This document shows positions 15,182 to 22,668 of a stretch of DNA of 31,382 bases, piece by piece. A program made the translations under genes and the position numbers. The DNA is from JASFWK01 sp050049355. GTDB taxonomy: Bacteria; Chloroflexota; Anaerolineae; B4-G1; DUEL01. Location: contig JASFWK010000012.1 of NCBI GenBank assembly GCA_050049355.1, positions 1 through 31,382 on the forward strand, in the 5' to 3' direction. Under the pieces are notes generated by a model, which was not told the origin of the DNA, ran no database searches, and worked only from the letters and a program-made list of their open reading frames with translations. Position 1 is the stretch's first letter. Each line of letters opens with the position of its first letter.

Positions 15182-16113
15182 TACCCCTCCCCTCCAAAAA
15201 GGAATCTCTCCACTTCTCTCAGTCGTTCTACCCCCTTGACCTCGTAAGGCAGCAATGGCAACTCCGCCAGGGTTACTCTGTCGCCGTACTCCTTGTTCAA
15301 GATCTCGATGTAGGGACGCTGCATCTCTCTCCGCCGCGTAAGGAGATCGCAGTCAGCGTCCATGATCACATCGTTGATGACCATGTAACGGACGTCGAGA
15401 CCGTACTGCTCCAGATCCTTGACCACCCGTCTTGTTTGATAGACGCCAAGGGCCTCAGGAATCGTCACCAGGATGAACTCGACGTTGGCTGGGTCGGTGA
15501 AGAAGTCGACAACTTGCCGCGCCAGCTCCCTCCAGCTTTCGATGATGTCTGTGAAGGGCGTCTTCGAGAGGTTGAAGGTATCCCGTACCTCCATGTAGAC
15601 CTTGGGGGCTGTGCGCAGGTGTTCGATGAAACGCCTGGGCAGGCCAAGCAGGCGCAGCGTGTCGCCAGCCGGCGCCGTGTCCCAGACAATCAGGTCATAG
15701 TGCTCCCCCCGGACCCGCTCCAGGATGTAGTCCAGCATGAACTCCTCCTGGATGCCCGGGGCCATGGCTACATAATCCACAACCTCATCATAGGGCATAT
15801 TGACCAACGTTGAAGCCGCCTCGTAGACCTCCGGCCCGAACTTCTCCTTCCAGCGGCGCATCACCCCCTCGGGGTCGATCTCCAGCGCCCAGAGGTTCTC
15901 TACCCCAACCACCGGCTTCTCCGTCGGACCGATCGTCATCTCAAAGATATCCGAGAGTGAGGGCGTAAAGTCGTTGGTGATGATCAGCGTCCTCCGGCCG
16001 ACCATAGCGAAGTGCAGTGCCGTCGCCGCCGAGCAGGTGGTCTTCCCCACGCCGCCCTTGCCGCCGAACATCAGTACACGTCTGTCAGTCTGATCGAGTG
16101 ATGGGAGAGACAT
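15181..16113 (-). CDS. ArsA/GET3-family ATPase
   Basis: About 310 residues. Deviant Walker A GGKGGVGKTT near the N-terminus, switch region DTAPAGDTLRLLGLP, and the C-terminal LPLLPYEVKG are typical of ArsA-family anion- or client-handling ATPases. Its length corresponds to a single ArsA unit (about 310 residues). No arsenic genes (arsB, arsC, arsR) are nearby, so resistance is unlikely. It lies between the flavoprotein and hdrA and its stop overlaps the hdrA start by one base, which implies translational coupling. A role in assembly or delivery of a cofactor or subunit to HdrA is a reasonable guess. ATG 16113 is favoured over ATG 16128 by a weak GTGAG site. Confidence 0.85.
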   Translation of the reverse strand: MSLPSLDQTDRRVLMFGGKGGVGKTTCSAATALHFAMVGRRTLIITNDFTPSLSDIFEMTIGPTEKPVVGVENLWALEIDPEGVMRRWKEKFGPEVYEAASTLVNMPYDEVVDYVAMAPGIQEEFMLDYILERVRGEHYDLIVWDTAPAGDTLRLLGLPRRFIEHLRTAPKVYMEVRDTFNLSKTPFTDIIESWRELARQVVDFFTDPANVEFILVTIPEALGVYQTRRVVKDLEQYGLDVRYMVINDVIMDADCDLLTRRREMQRPYIEILNKEYGDRVTLAELPLLPYEVKGVERLREVERFLFGGEG

Positions 16114-16184
16114 AAACTCACACCGCATTCTAGATTTGAGAGTTCCGAGCCGAAACTAGAGCTCGCAACTCCTTGCCGATTCGT

Positions 16185-17030
16185 CTACAGAAAGCCTTCC
16201 AGGAACTCCATGATCTCGTGCTGCCAAAAGACGGGACCATCCGCGCAGACGAACTTTTCCCCCAAGTTGCAGCGTCCGCACTTGCCGACCCCGCAGTGCA
16301 TGCGCGCCTCCAACGTCGTCAGCTTCTGCTGCGGCGTGAAGCCCAGCTTCTGCAGAGTTAGGAAGACAAAGTGAATCATGATGGGTGGGCCGCAGGTGAT
16401 GGCGATGGCATTCTCTGAAGGAGGAGCGACCTCCTCCAGCAGCTCGGTGATCAGACCGACGTTTCCGGTCCAGTCGTCATCCCCTTCGTCTACCGTCACC
16501 CGCAACTCGGTGTCCGGGGCAGACCGCCAGTCGTCGAACTCATCAGTAAAGACGAGTAGATCCGGGCTGCGGGCGGCCCACAGAATGGTCAGATGGCCAT
16601 AGTCATCCCTGTGATCCAGAATCGTGTGGATCACCGGGCGCAGTGGTGCGCCGCCAATGCCACCGCCCAGGATGACCACGTCGTGACCCTCGACTTCATC
16701 CATCATAGGGAACCAGTTACCCATCGGCCCCCGCACGCCGACGGGATCCCCCTCCTCGAGAGAATGAAGAGTGCGAGTGACATAGCCCAAGGCGTTGACT
16801 GCAAACTCCAGCCGTGGCCCCCGAGCGGGGGTAGAGGTGATGCCAAACGGAGCCTCCCCCGCACCGAAGGCGGAGACGAACGCGAATTGGCCCGGCCTGT
16901 AATCAGCGAAGGCTTCCTGCCCGTCCGGATCCGTCAACTCGACCTGGAAGAGCTTGATGCCAGTAGCCAGGTCCCTCACCTGGGTCAACCGGCCTGTGTA
17001 TGGGCGCATCGGGTTGATAGCCTTCGTCAT
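16185..17030 (-). CDS. FlxA/sulfhydrogenase gamma-like FAD/NAD(P) and [2Fe-2S] subunit
   Basis: A 281-residue ferredoxin-NADP reductase-type protein. It has an FAD-binding domain (about 10-105, APFGITSTP), an NAD(P)-binding domain (about 112-230, GGGIGGAPLRP and CGPPIMIHF), and a C-terminal [2Fe-2S] site (CGVGKCGRCN...C). This is the architecture of HydG of sulfhydrogenase, of FlxA, and of the dihydroorotate dehydrogenase electron-transfer subunit. It is a paralogue of the protein at 24703..25527 but sits beside the HdrA-MvhD genes, which suggests it feeds NAD(P)H electrons into HdrA as in FlxABCD-HdrABC. ATG 17030 is preceded by AGAGGTG. The nucleotide preference (NADH or NADPH) cannot be judged from sequence here. 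Confidence 0.87.
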   Translation of the reverse strand: MTKAINPMRPYTGRLTQVRDLATGIKLFQVELTDPDGQEAFADYRPGQFAFVSAFGAGEAPFGITSTPARGPRLEFAVNALGYVTRTLHSLEEGDPVGVRGPMGNWFPMMDEVEGHDVVILGGGIGGAPLRPVIHTILDHRDDYGHLTILWAARSPDLLVFTDEFDDWRSAPDTELRVTVDEGDDDWTGNVGLITELLEEVAPPSENAIAITCGPPIMIHFVFLTLQKLGFTPQQKLTTLEARMHCGVGKCGRCNLGEKFVCADGPVFWQHEIMEFLEGFL

Positions 17031-17104
17031 TTCACCTCTTCACCTCGGTGTGTCGGTCAGGTTGGAGAGCAGCGCAGCGCCAATCGGTCCCCTTGGCATC
17101 TGCT

Positions 17105-18004
17105 CTATTCGCCGGTGAAAGTTTCGCCTTGCAGCGGCGGGAAGCCGACAATCTCGACCGTTGCGGAGGCCACAGTAATGTCCGGATCCTCCTCAAAATG
17201 CTGCAGAAGTTCGCGATTGAGTTTTCCTTTCACTGTGCGACGTTCCCGCGCCTCAACCACGTAGCGCAGGGTCATCTCGATCCAGTTGTCCGTCATCACG
17301 GTGTACAGTGTAGGCTCCACCAAAGTCTCGCATAGGGCGGGATAGCGATTCGCCATCGCCTGTAGCTCAACCTCTGCTTCAACTTGAAGATGAGCACTGT
17401 ACTCCTCGCCGTGGTCCACCATCATCTCCGCTGCCCGTCGCCAGTCGCTGTCATACGTGATGGGGATCGTGATCTCATCCCAGAGATAACGCCAGTGCTG
17501 GGTGTAGTTAAATACGGGATCGGAGAAGACCACGCGGTTGGCGATGGTGACGATACGACCCGTGTACTGGTCAGCCTTGACCCACTCCCCAATCTCCATC
17601 ACTGTCGTGCGCAGGAGCGTGATATCCACCACGTCTCCCACGACATTCCCGATCCGCACTCGGTCCCCAATGTGGAAGAGACCGCCGGTGACAATGTTCA
17701 GATAGCCAGCAAAGGAGCCAATCACCTCCTGGGATGCGAAGGCGATGCCGGCGCCGAGGATGCCCATAGCCACAGTGAAACTGCTGCCAAAGCCCAGCCA
17801 GATCGCCAGGATTACGACGGTACCTGCGACGAGAACCGTATTGCGAGCCAGCATGCGCAGGGTGTGCACATGCGACAAATCTCTGAAGCGTTCCTTCAGC
17901 AGGCTGCTGATGGCGCGGTTGACCGCCAGTGTGACCAGCAGAACCACTACCGAAGAGACAAGTTTGCGGATTATCTCCAAGTAAGTCTCTGAGAGCTCCA
18001 GCAT
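17105..18004 (-). CDS. MscS-family mechanosensitive channel
   Basis: A 299-residue protein. The N-terminal third has two to three membrane helices, followed by the pore-lining helix with GAGIAFASQEVIGSFAGYLNI and the beta domain GDRVRIGNVVGDVV. This is the core of a small-conductance mechanosensitive channel that opens on hypo-osmotic stress or passes ions. ATG 18004 is used; the longer frame to 18103 would overlap the upstream gene. It follows the HhH protein gene by 11 nt and precedes the flavoprotein gene by 74 nt, so it is part of the same transcript. Why a channel gene sits inside this redox operon is not explained. Confidence 0.9.
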   Translation of the reverse strand: MLELSETYLEIIRKLVSSVVVLLVTLAVNRAISSLLKERFRDLSHVHTLRMLARNTVLVAGTVVILAIWLGFGSSFTVAMGILGAGIAFASQEVIGSFAGYLNIVTGGLFHIGDRVRIGNVVGDVVDITLLRTTVMEIGEWVKADQYTGRIVTIANRVVFSDPVFNYTQHWRYLWDEITIPITYDSDWRRAAEMMVDHGEEYSAHLQVEAEVELQAMANRYPALCETLVEPTLYTVMTDNWIEMTLRYVVEARERRTVKGKLNRELLQHFEEDPDITVASATVEIVGFPPLQGETFTGE

Positions 18005-18015
18005 GCGGCACGTCC

Positions 18016-18465
18016 CTATCGTCGACCGCCCTTGAGCTCGGCCTGCAAAGCTTCGAGCGTCTCCCACTCGCCGGCGGCTGCCAAGCTCGCCTGCTGGGGC
18101 CACGTGCTAGGATTCACCATTGGGATACCAGCTTCCTTCAACATGCGGCTCAGCTCGCTCGCGTTGGTGGCGGCCAGCTGCGCAAAGGTCGCGATCCCTG
18201 CGTCCTGAAGCAAGGCGGATATCTTGGGGCCAATCCCCGCAATGCGCTTCAGGTCGTCGGGCTCTCGCTCTGCGGCTTCTTCGACGGGAACAGATACCTT
18301 CTGAGATGGAGCCGCTATTTCGATTCTGGTAGTCTGGACGCGTGCCTCGGCCCGCGAGCGCCACCACCACCAAAGTAAGAGGATCGACACGGGCAAACCG
18401 ACGAGAATCAGCGCCCAGCCCCACCAGCGGAGGCCGCTCCTCCGGCCACGAAACTCCTCTGTCAT
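18016..18465 (-). CDS. Membrane-anchored helix-hairpin-helix protein
   Basis: A 149-residue protein with a single membrane helix (about 13-36, rich in W, L and I), a short linker, then a helix-hairpin-helix-like domain (DLKRIAGIGPKISALLQDAGI, with the segment before it) resembling DUF4332-type helical hairpins. ATG 18465 has GGGAGGAG immediately upstream. The hairpin motif often binds nucleic acid, but this family is also found in ribosomal-protein fusions and in membrane proteins of unknown function. Its role in this operon is not known. Confidence 0.75.
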   Translation of the reverse strand: MTEEFRGRRSGLRWWGWALILVGLPVSILLLWWWWRSRAEARVQTTRIEIAAPSQKVSVPVEEAAEREPDDLKRIAGIGPKISALLQDAGIATFAQLAATNASELSRMLKEAGIPMVNPSTWPQQASLAAAGEWETLEALQAELKGGRR

Positions 18466-18573
18466 TCTCTCCTCCCTCGGCCAATCCAACGCCCTTGACC
18501 CCGCTGAGCCAATCAAGCAGGGTGCAGCCGCACCTCTTGTCGCGCGGTACGCAACACCCGCGCACCACACCCA

Positions 18574-19575
18574 TCACACCTCTGCCACATCCTCCAGCAC
18601 CTCTGTAATATCAATATCCACGGGGCAGGAGACGATGCACCGCCCGCAGCCCACGCAGCCCAATGGCCCGAAGTCCTCCGGATAGTAGCAGAACTTGCAG
18701 TAGAAACGGTTGCGCAGCCGCTCCGATTTGGTGGGACGGGGGTTGTGTCCCCCGGCGATGCGCCGATAGTTCGCACTGGTGCAGGCATCCCACACGCGAA
18801 TGCGCACAATGCGAGTAACGCCGGGGCGTACCTCCACCACTTGGTCAGTGACGTCAAAGCAGCGGCAGGCCGGGCAGACGTAGGTGCAGATGCGGCAACT
18901 CAAACAGCGCTCCCCGTGCCGCAGCCACATCCGCTCCTCGAAGAGCGTGCGCCACTTCTCCGGCGGCGTCACGGGCACCGGCTTAGTGTCGATCTCAGAC
19001 GGCGAGGGCTCGCCGGGGAGTTTCTCAAGCGCAACTCCCTCCAGCAGCGCTGCCCCCTTCTCGGTCACCGGTTCCACCACGTAGCCGCCTTCCACCTCTC
19101 GAAGCAGGAGATCTAGGTGGGTCGAGTCATCAGGCGCGCCGCCCACAGACGTGCAAAAGCAGCCTCTCCACATCCGAGGACAGGCCAACCCGACCAGCGT
19201 ACTGCGCTGCCGATGATGGCGGTAATAGAGGTCAGGAGGATCCTCGTCCAGGAACAAGGCATCCAGCGCGGCCACTCCGTGTGCGTCACATGGACGGATG
19301 CCGAACAGCACCTGCCGGCGATCCGGCAAGACCTCCTCCAGCGCCACCTCTCCCTCTCGTCTCTCGATCCGCAGGAAGGTCTCCGTGGCCGGGAGAAGGT
19401 AGTCTTTGGCGGAGAGCTCGGGCCGCTCGTAGTCGAAGACAACCGTATCGCCGGATGTGATCGACTCATAGAGAATATGCCCCTCCACATCGCGGGGAGC
19501 GATCAGATCCACCGTTTCATCTTGGGCCAGTCGATCGAGCCAGGTCCGCAGCTCATCCAGCGTAATGAACTTCAT
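18574..19575 (-). CDS. Sulfhydrogenase beta/FlxB-like iron-sulfur subunit
   Basis: A 333-residue protein. The N-terminal region carries FGIRPCDAHGV and a MWRGCFCTSVGG loop typical of the HydB/HyhB family; the C-terminal half has CLSCRICTYVCPACRCFDV and CVGCGRCIVSCPVDID, two [4Fe-4S] motifs. The start is ATG 19575, overlapping the upstream stop codon as ATGA; the longer open frame is artefactual. It resembles the protein at 25524..26573. Together with the gene upstream and the flavoprotein at 16185..17030 it forms a set like the FlxABC proteins of the Flx-Hdr system, moving electrons between NAD(P)H and HdrA. The alternative is a second, large-subunit-less sulfhydrogenase module. Confidence 0.85.
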   Translation of the reverse strand: MKFITLDELRTWLDRLAQDETVDLIAPRDVEGHILYESITSGDTVVFDYERPELSAKDYLLPATETFLRIERREGEVALEEVLPDRRQVLFGIRPCDAHGVAALDALFLDEDPPDLYYRHHRQRSTLVGLACPRMWRGCFCTSVGGAPDDSTHLDLLLREVEGGYVVEPVTEKGAALLEGVALEKLPGEPSPSEIDTKPVPVTPPEKWRTLFEERMWLRHGERCLSCRICTYVCPACRCFDVTDQVVEVRPGVTRIVRIRVWDACTSANYRRIAGGHNPRPTKSERLRNRFYCKFCYYPEDFGPLGCVGCGRCIVSCPVDIDITEVLEDVAEV

Positions 19576-20459
19576 ATCGGCGACCCCTCCTCGCCGAGCT
19601 CGAACAGGAGTGGAGTGAGAACCTCCTCCCGCCCGCTCCGGTGGCCGTAGAGGTCCTCCACCTCCCTCACCAGGCACCGATTGAGCAGGCTGAGCGGCAG
19701 CCCCATCGGACAGACCCGCTCGCACTCGTCGCACTCCACACAGCGTCCGGCCAGGTGTAGCGCCCGGCCCAGGTGGAAGATATGCTTCTGGGGCAACTTG
19801 ATCCCGATATCCACCCACAGCCCGTCGTCCCGCTCGAACATACAGGTGGTGCAGTAGCAGCCGGGACAGACCTGACGACAGGCATAGCAGCGAATGCAGC
19901 GATCGAACTCGCGCAGCCAGAAGGCCAACCGTTCGGCGGGTGATGTTTCCTCAATCCGCACCAGGTCCGCGAAATCGTCCTCAATGGGATTTACCTCCGG
20001 CGGCTCGCCCAGCAGCGCATCATAGACCACCGGCACTCGGTCCCCGCAGCGAGCACAGCGGATCAGCGGCTCTCCTCCCTCGTTCTCCATCCCCTCGCAG
20101 GCCACACCTATGACGTAGACTCGTTCCCGCTCGATCTGCCGCTCTGCCAAGAGAACGTTGATGGCCCGGCTATCGCAGGGCTTGACGACGACCGCGACGG
20201 ACGGCGGATCCTCCCCCCGCTTGGTAGGTTTCTTCTTATCGTGAAGATAGGTGACCAAGTTGTGAACGCAGGCCGCATCCCATATCAGCCGGTCGGCGTC
20301 CGCGGGCTCGTAGAGGAAGGTCGGCCGGGCACCGCCGCGAGGGCCAGCCTCATATCCAATGACACAGTCCACCCGCCCGCTCTCCAGGAGCTGGCGGGCC
20401 TGATCTCTCAACTGCTTGGTCAGCGAGTCACTGGTCGGCACATCTGCCTCCCTATGCAT
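19572..20459 (-). CDS. FlxC-like iron-sulfur electron-transfer protein
   Basis: About 295 residues. The N-terminal half contains VVVKPCDSRAINVLL and a RCARCGD pair; the C-terminal half has CIRCYACRQVCPGCYCTTC and CVECDECERVCPMGLP, two 4Fe-4S motifs. Such proteins occur beside HdrA and sulfhydrogenase beta proteins and are classed with the Flx iron-sulfur subunits. Start: ATG 20459 has AGGTGAGA upstream; a GTG at 20441 with GGGAGG is an equally good candidate. The TGA overlaps the start of the next gene. It is the first gene of the flx-like/hdrA operon, placed 111 nt downstream of a well-formed promoter. Confidence 0.8.
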   Translation of the reverse strand: MHREADVPTSDSLTKQLRDQARQLLESGRVDCVIGYEAGPRGGARPTFLYEPADADRLIWDAACVHNLVTYLHDKKKPTKRGEDPPSVAVVVKPCDSRAINVLLAERQIERERVYVIGVACEGMENEGGEPLIRCARCGDRVPVVYDALLGEPPEVNPIEDDFADLVRIEETSPAERLAFWLREFDRCIRCYACRQVCPGCYCTTCMFERDDGLWVDIGIKLPQKHIFHLGRALHLAGRCVECDECERVCPMGLPLSLLNRCLVREVEDLYGHRSGREEVLTPLLFELGEEGSPI

Positions 20460-20569
20460 TCTCACCTGCGGCAAGAGTCTCTCGAAGGCTCTGGCGACCC
20501 ACTGGACTACAGCTCTCTCGCCGGTACTTTCGTGGCGCGGCGAAGACCTCGAAAGACTCTCAAAGGGTT

Positions 20570-20598
20570 ATTATACTTTGTGCAGCGGAATTCGCCAA
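20570..20598 (-). promoter_or_regulatory. Sigma70-type promoter for the flx-like/hdrA operon
   Basis: TTGGCG (-35) and a perfect TATAAT (-10) on the minus strand are separated by 17 bases. The element lies just after the histidine kinase stop codon and 111 nt before the first iron-sulfur gene, which supports a separate transcript for the downstream block. Confidence 0.7.
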
Positions 20599-20608
20599 AG
20601 GCGGAGCG

Positions 20609-21724
20609 TCAGCCGGAAAGCGAATAAACGGGGAGAATCACAGTGAAGGTGCTGCCTTCCCCTACCGTGCTCTCAACTTCGATCCTTCCCCCATATCGGT
20701 CTACCAACTCCTTCACAATGGCCAGACCCAGGCCGGTGCCGACGCCGAAATCACGCGCGTTGGGCGCACGGTAGAACTCCTCAAAGAGCTTCGGCATCGC
20801 CTCCTTGGGAATGCCGATTCCGCTGTCGACCACTTTCACCCAAATTTGATCTCTTTCACGGCCTAAGGAGGCGGACACGCTGCCTCCTGGGGGGGTATAC
20901 TTGACTGCATTTCCCACCAGATTGACGAAGATGCGGTCCAACCCCTCCTCCGTTGCCCAGACCGCCAATTCCTCACAGCAGGGGTGCAGCGCGAGAGCGA
21001 CTCCCTTCTCCTCAGCCCGAGGCTGGAGCAGAAGTACCGCTCGTCCCACCGACGAGTTGACTGCCACTGCGCCCTCCTCCTCGGCCAACTCGGGCGCTTT
21101 GCTGGCTGCCAGATCCAAGAGATCGTTGACCAGGCACTCAAGGGTATCCAACCGCCCTGAGACCCGGGCAAAGACGTCCTGCTGCCGTTCGGTGAGAGGG
21201 CCCGCGTATCCCTTGAGCACCGCCTGCACCAATGACTGGGCGACGGTCACCGGAGAGCGGAGTTCGTGCGTGGCCACGTGGATGAAGGAGGACATACTGG
21301 CCTCAATCCGCTCCAGCTCAGCCACTTCTCGCCCCATCCGGATCGCCACCGCCCCCACGTCCGCCAGGGCCTGCAATCGCTCAGCGTGCCGAGGGCCGAA
21401 CTGGCCAGGTTGAGCGCCATAGACGTGGAGGGTTCCCAAAGGCTGCTCGGCAGTGCCGAGCGGAATGCACAAAGCAGCACAGAAGCCCGCCGGTAGATCG
21501 ACTCCACGCGGGTCGGTGCGGGCGTCCTCCACAATGACCGGCTCCCACTGTTCCAGCGCCTCCCGGTCCACAGGCGACGCGCTCACCTGATCCTCCGCGC
21601 CGTACGCAGCAGCGACGGCAAAGCGGTCCCCTGCCTCCTCCAGCAACAGGACCGCCGCCGCCCTTGTCGAAAGGACCCTCGCCGCCGCCGCCGCTAGCCG
21701 GTCCAGCACCTGGCTCCGGTCCAC
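20609..21724 (-). CDS. GAF-domain sensor histidine kinase
   Basis: A 371-residue soluble kinase: GAF domain (about 8-130), HisKA (145-215, FIHVATHELRSPVTV) and HATPase_c (250-365, with FVNLVGNAVKYTP, DSGIGIP and GVGTGLGLAIV). No membrane helix is seen. It starts at GTG 21724 with GGAGGGGG 6 nt upstream. It follows the REC-only regulator by about 40 nt and ends the hydrogenase operon. The partner regulator may be the single-domain protein upstream. Redox or ligand sensing through GAF is possible, but no ligand residues can be assigned. Confidence 0.9.
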   Translation of the reverse strand: MDRSQVLDRLAAAAARVLSTRAAAVLLLEEAGDRFAVAAAYGAEDQVSASPVDREALEQWEPVIVEDARTDPRGVDLPAGFCAALCIPLGTAEQPLGTLHVYGAQPGQFGPRHAERLQALADVGAVAIRMGREVAELERIEASMSSFIHVATHELRSPVTVAQSLVQAVLKGYAGPLTERQQDVFARVSGRLDTLECLVNDLLDLAASKAPELAEEEGAVAVNSSVGRAVLLLQPRAEEKGVALALHPCCEELAVWATEEGLDRIFVNLVGNAVKYTPPGGSVSASLGRERDQIWVKVVDSGIGIPKEAMPKLFEEFYRAPNARDFGVGTGLGLAIVKELVDRYGGRIEVESTVGEGSTFTVILPVYSLSG

Positions 21725-21764
21725 AGCGTGCCCCCTCCAACAGAAGCGCTAGCGTACAGTGCCT

Positions 21765-22169
21765 CTAATCCGCCTTCCGTATCAGCGTACGCACCTTCTC
21801 CAAGAGATCGTCCGGATCCACTGGTTTTTCGACAAAGTCGTCCACTGGAAGATAGGCCTCATCTGGTCCAAAGCGCAGCGAGGTGGTCGTGTGAATAGCG
21901 GTGAGAATGAGAATGGGGATATCGCGGTAACGGGCATACTCCGAATCGGATTCAGGGCTGCGCAGCTTGAGAGATACCTGGAAGCCCGCCGTGGTCGTCT
22001 CCATCATCACATCCAGGATGATCAAGTCAGGCTCGATCCCCTTGACCTTCTCCAGCCCCTCCTCTCCCGAGGAGGCGGTAAAGACCTCATAGTCCTCAGC
22101 CTCCAGGGGCATACGGAGCGCCGTCACCATATCCGGATCGTCCTCAATAATCAGTATCTTGTGAGTCAT
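21765..22169 (-). CDS. REC-only response regulator
   Basis: A 134-residue stand-alone receiver: IEDD at the N-terminus, phospho-acceptor in LIILDVMM, switch threonine in LILTAI, and the conserved lysine in VEKPVD. There is no output domain, so it acts as a phosphorelay or protein-interaction module. The region after the phospho-site (TTTAGFQVSLKLRSPESDSE) is longer than in CheY. ATG 22169 lies inside the 3' end of the hydrogenase protease gene (26-nt overlap) with GGAG upstream, so it is co-translated with hydrogenase genes. Confidence 0.92.
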   Translation of the reverse strand: MTHKILIIEDDPDMVTALRMPLEAEDYEVFTASSGEEGLEKVKGIEPDLIILDVMMETTTAGFQVSLKLRSPESDSEYARYRDIPILILTAIHTTTSLRFGPDEAYLPVDDFVEKPVDPDDLLEKVRTLIRKAD

Positions 22170-22668
22170 CGTATTCTCCTACCTCTCCTAGTACGGCCTC
22201 CACCAACGCTGGGAGGGCAGCCTCGAGGGTGGGGCTGAGTCCCACGGCCCAGTCAATCCGCTCTGGCTGCACACCGAAGATGACCATAGACGGGAGGGAA
22301 CGGCCCGCAGCACGAGCGAGGCCCAGAGCCTCTGCCAGGCCAGCGTCGTGGAGGGAGAAAGAATCGACCGCCTCAGCCAGCCTGACCTGATCCGGCGTGA
22401 AGCGGACAAACTCTCCCGGCTCTCGCTCGACATCGGCGGCATCCACTACCACCACGCGCTCCCATCCCTCCACCACTCGCAAGAGATCCAGCCCTCCTGT
22501 TCCACAGTCCCGGGCTGTGATTCCCTCCGGCAACCCACGGCGGACCAACTCCTCCACCACGCGAGGACCGATTCCGTCGTCGGCACGCAGAGGGTTACCC
22601 AAGCCGATGATGAGAGTGGCGGGCTGCGAACCGGACAACTCGCCACTCCCAACTCGCCGTTCCCTCAT
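22144..22668 (-). CDS. [NiFe] hydrogenase maturation protease
   Basis: A 174-residue HycI/HyaD-type endopeptidase with GLGNPLRADDGIGPRV, a VVDAADV segment and SLHDAGL, the nickel-sensing residues of the family. It removes the C-terminal tail of the large subunit after the last nickel ligand. ATG 22668 overlaps the large-subunit stop as ATGA, so its substrate is almost certainly the protein encoded just upstream. The predicted tail to be removed is seven residues long. Confidence 0.94.
   Translation of the reverse strand: MRERRVGSGELSGSQPATLIIGLGNPLRADDGIGPRVVEELVRRGLPEGITARDCGTGGLDLLRVVEGWERVVVVDAADVEREPGEFVRFTPDQVRLAEAVDSFSLHDAGLAEALGLARAAGRSLPSMVIFGVQPERIDWAVGLSPTLEAALPALVEAVLGEVGEYDDSQDTDY

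Noticed and set aside
14240..15247. Plus-strand open frame of 335 codons
   Set aside because: It is the antisense shadow of hdrA.
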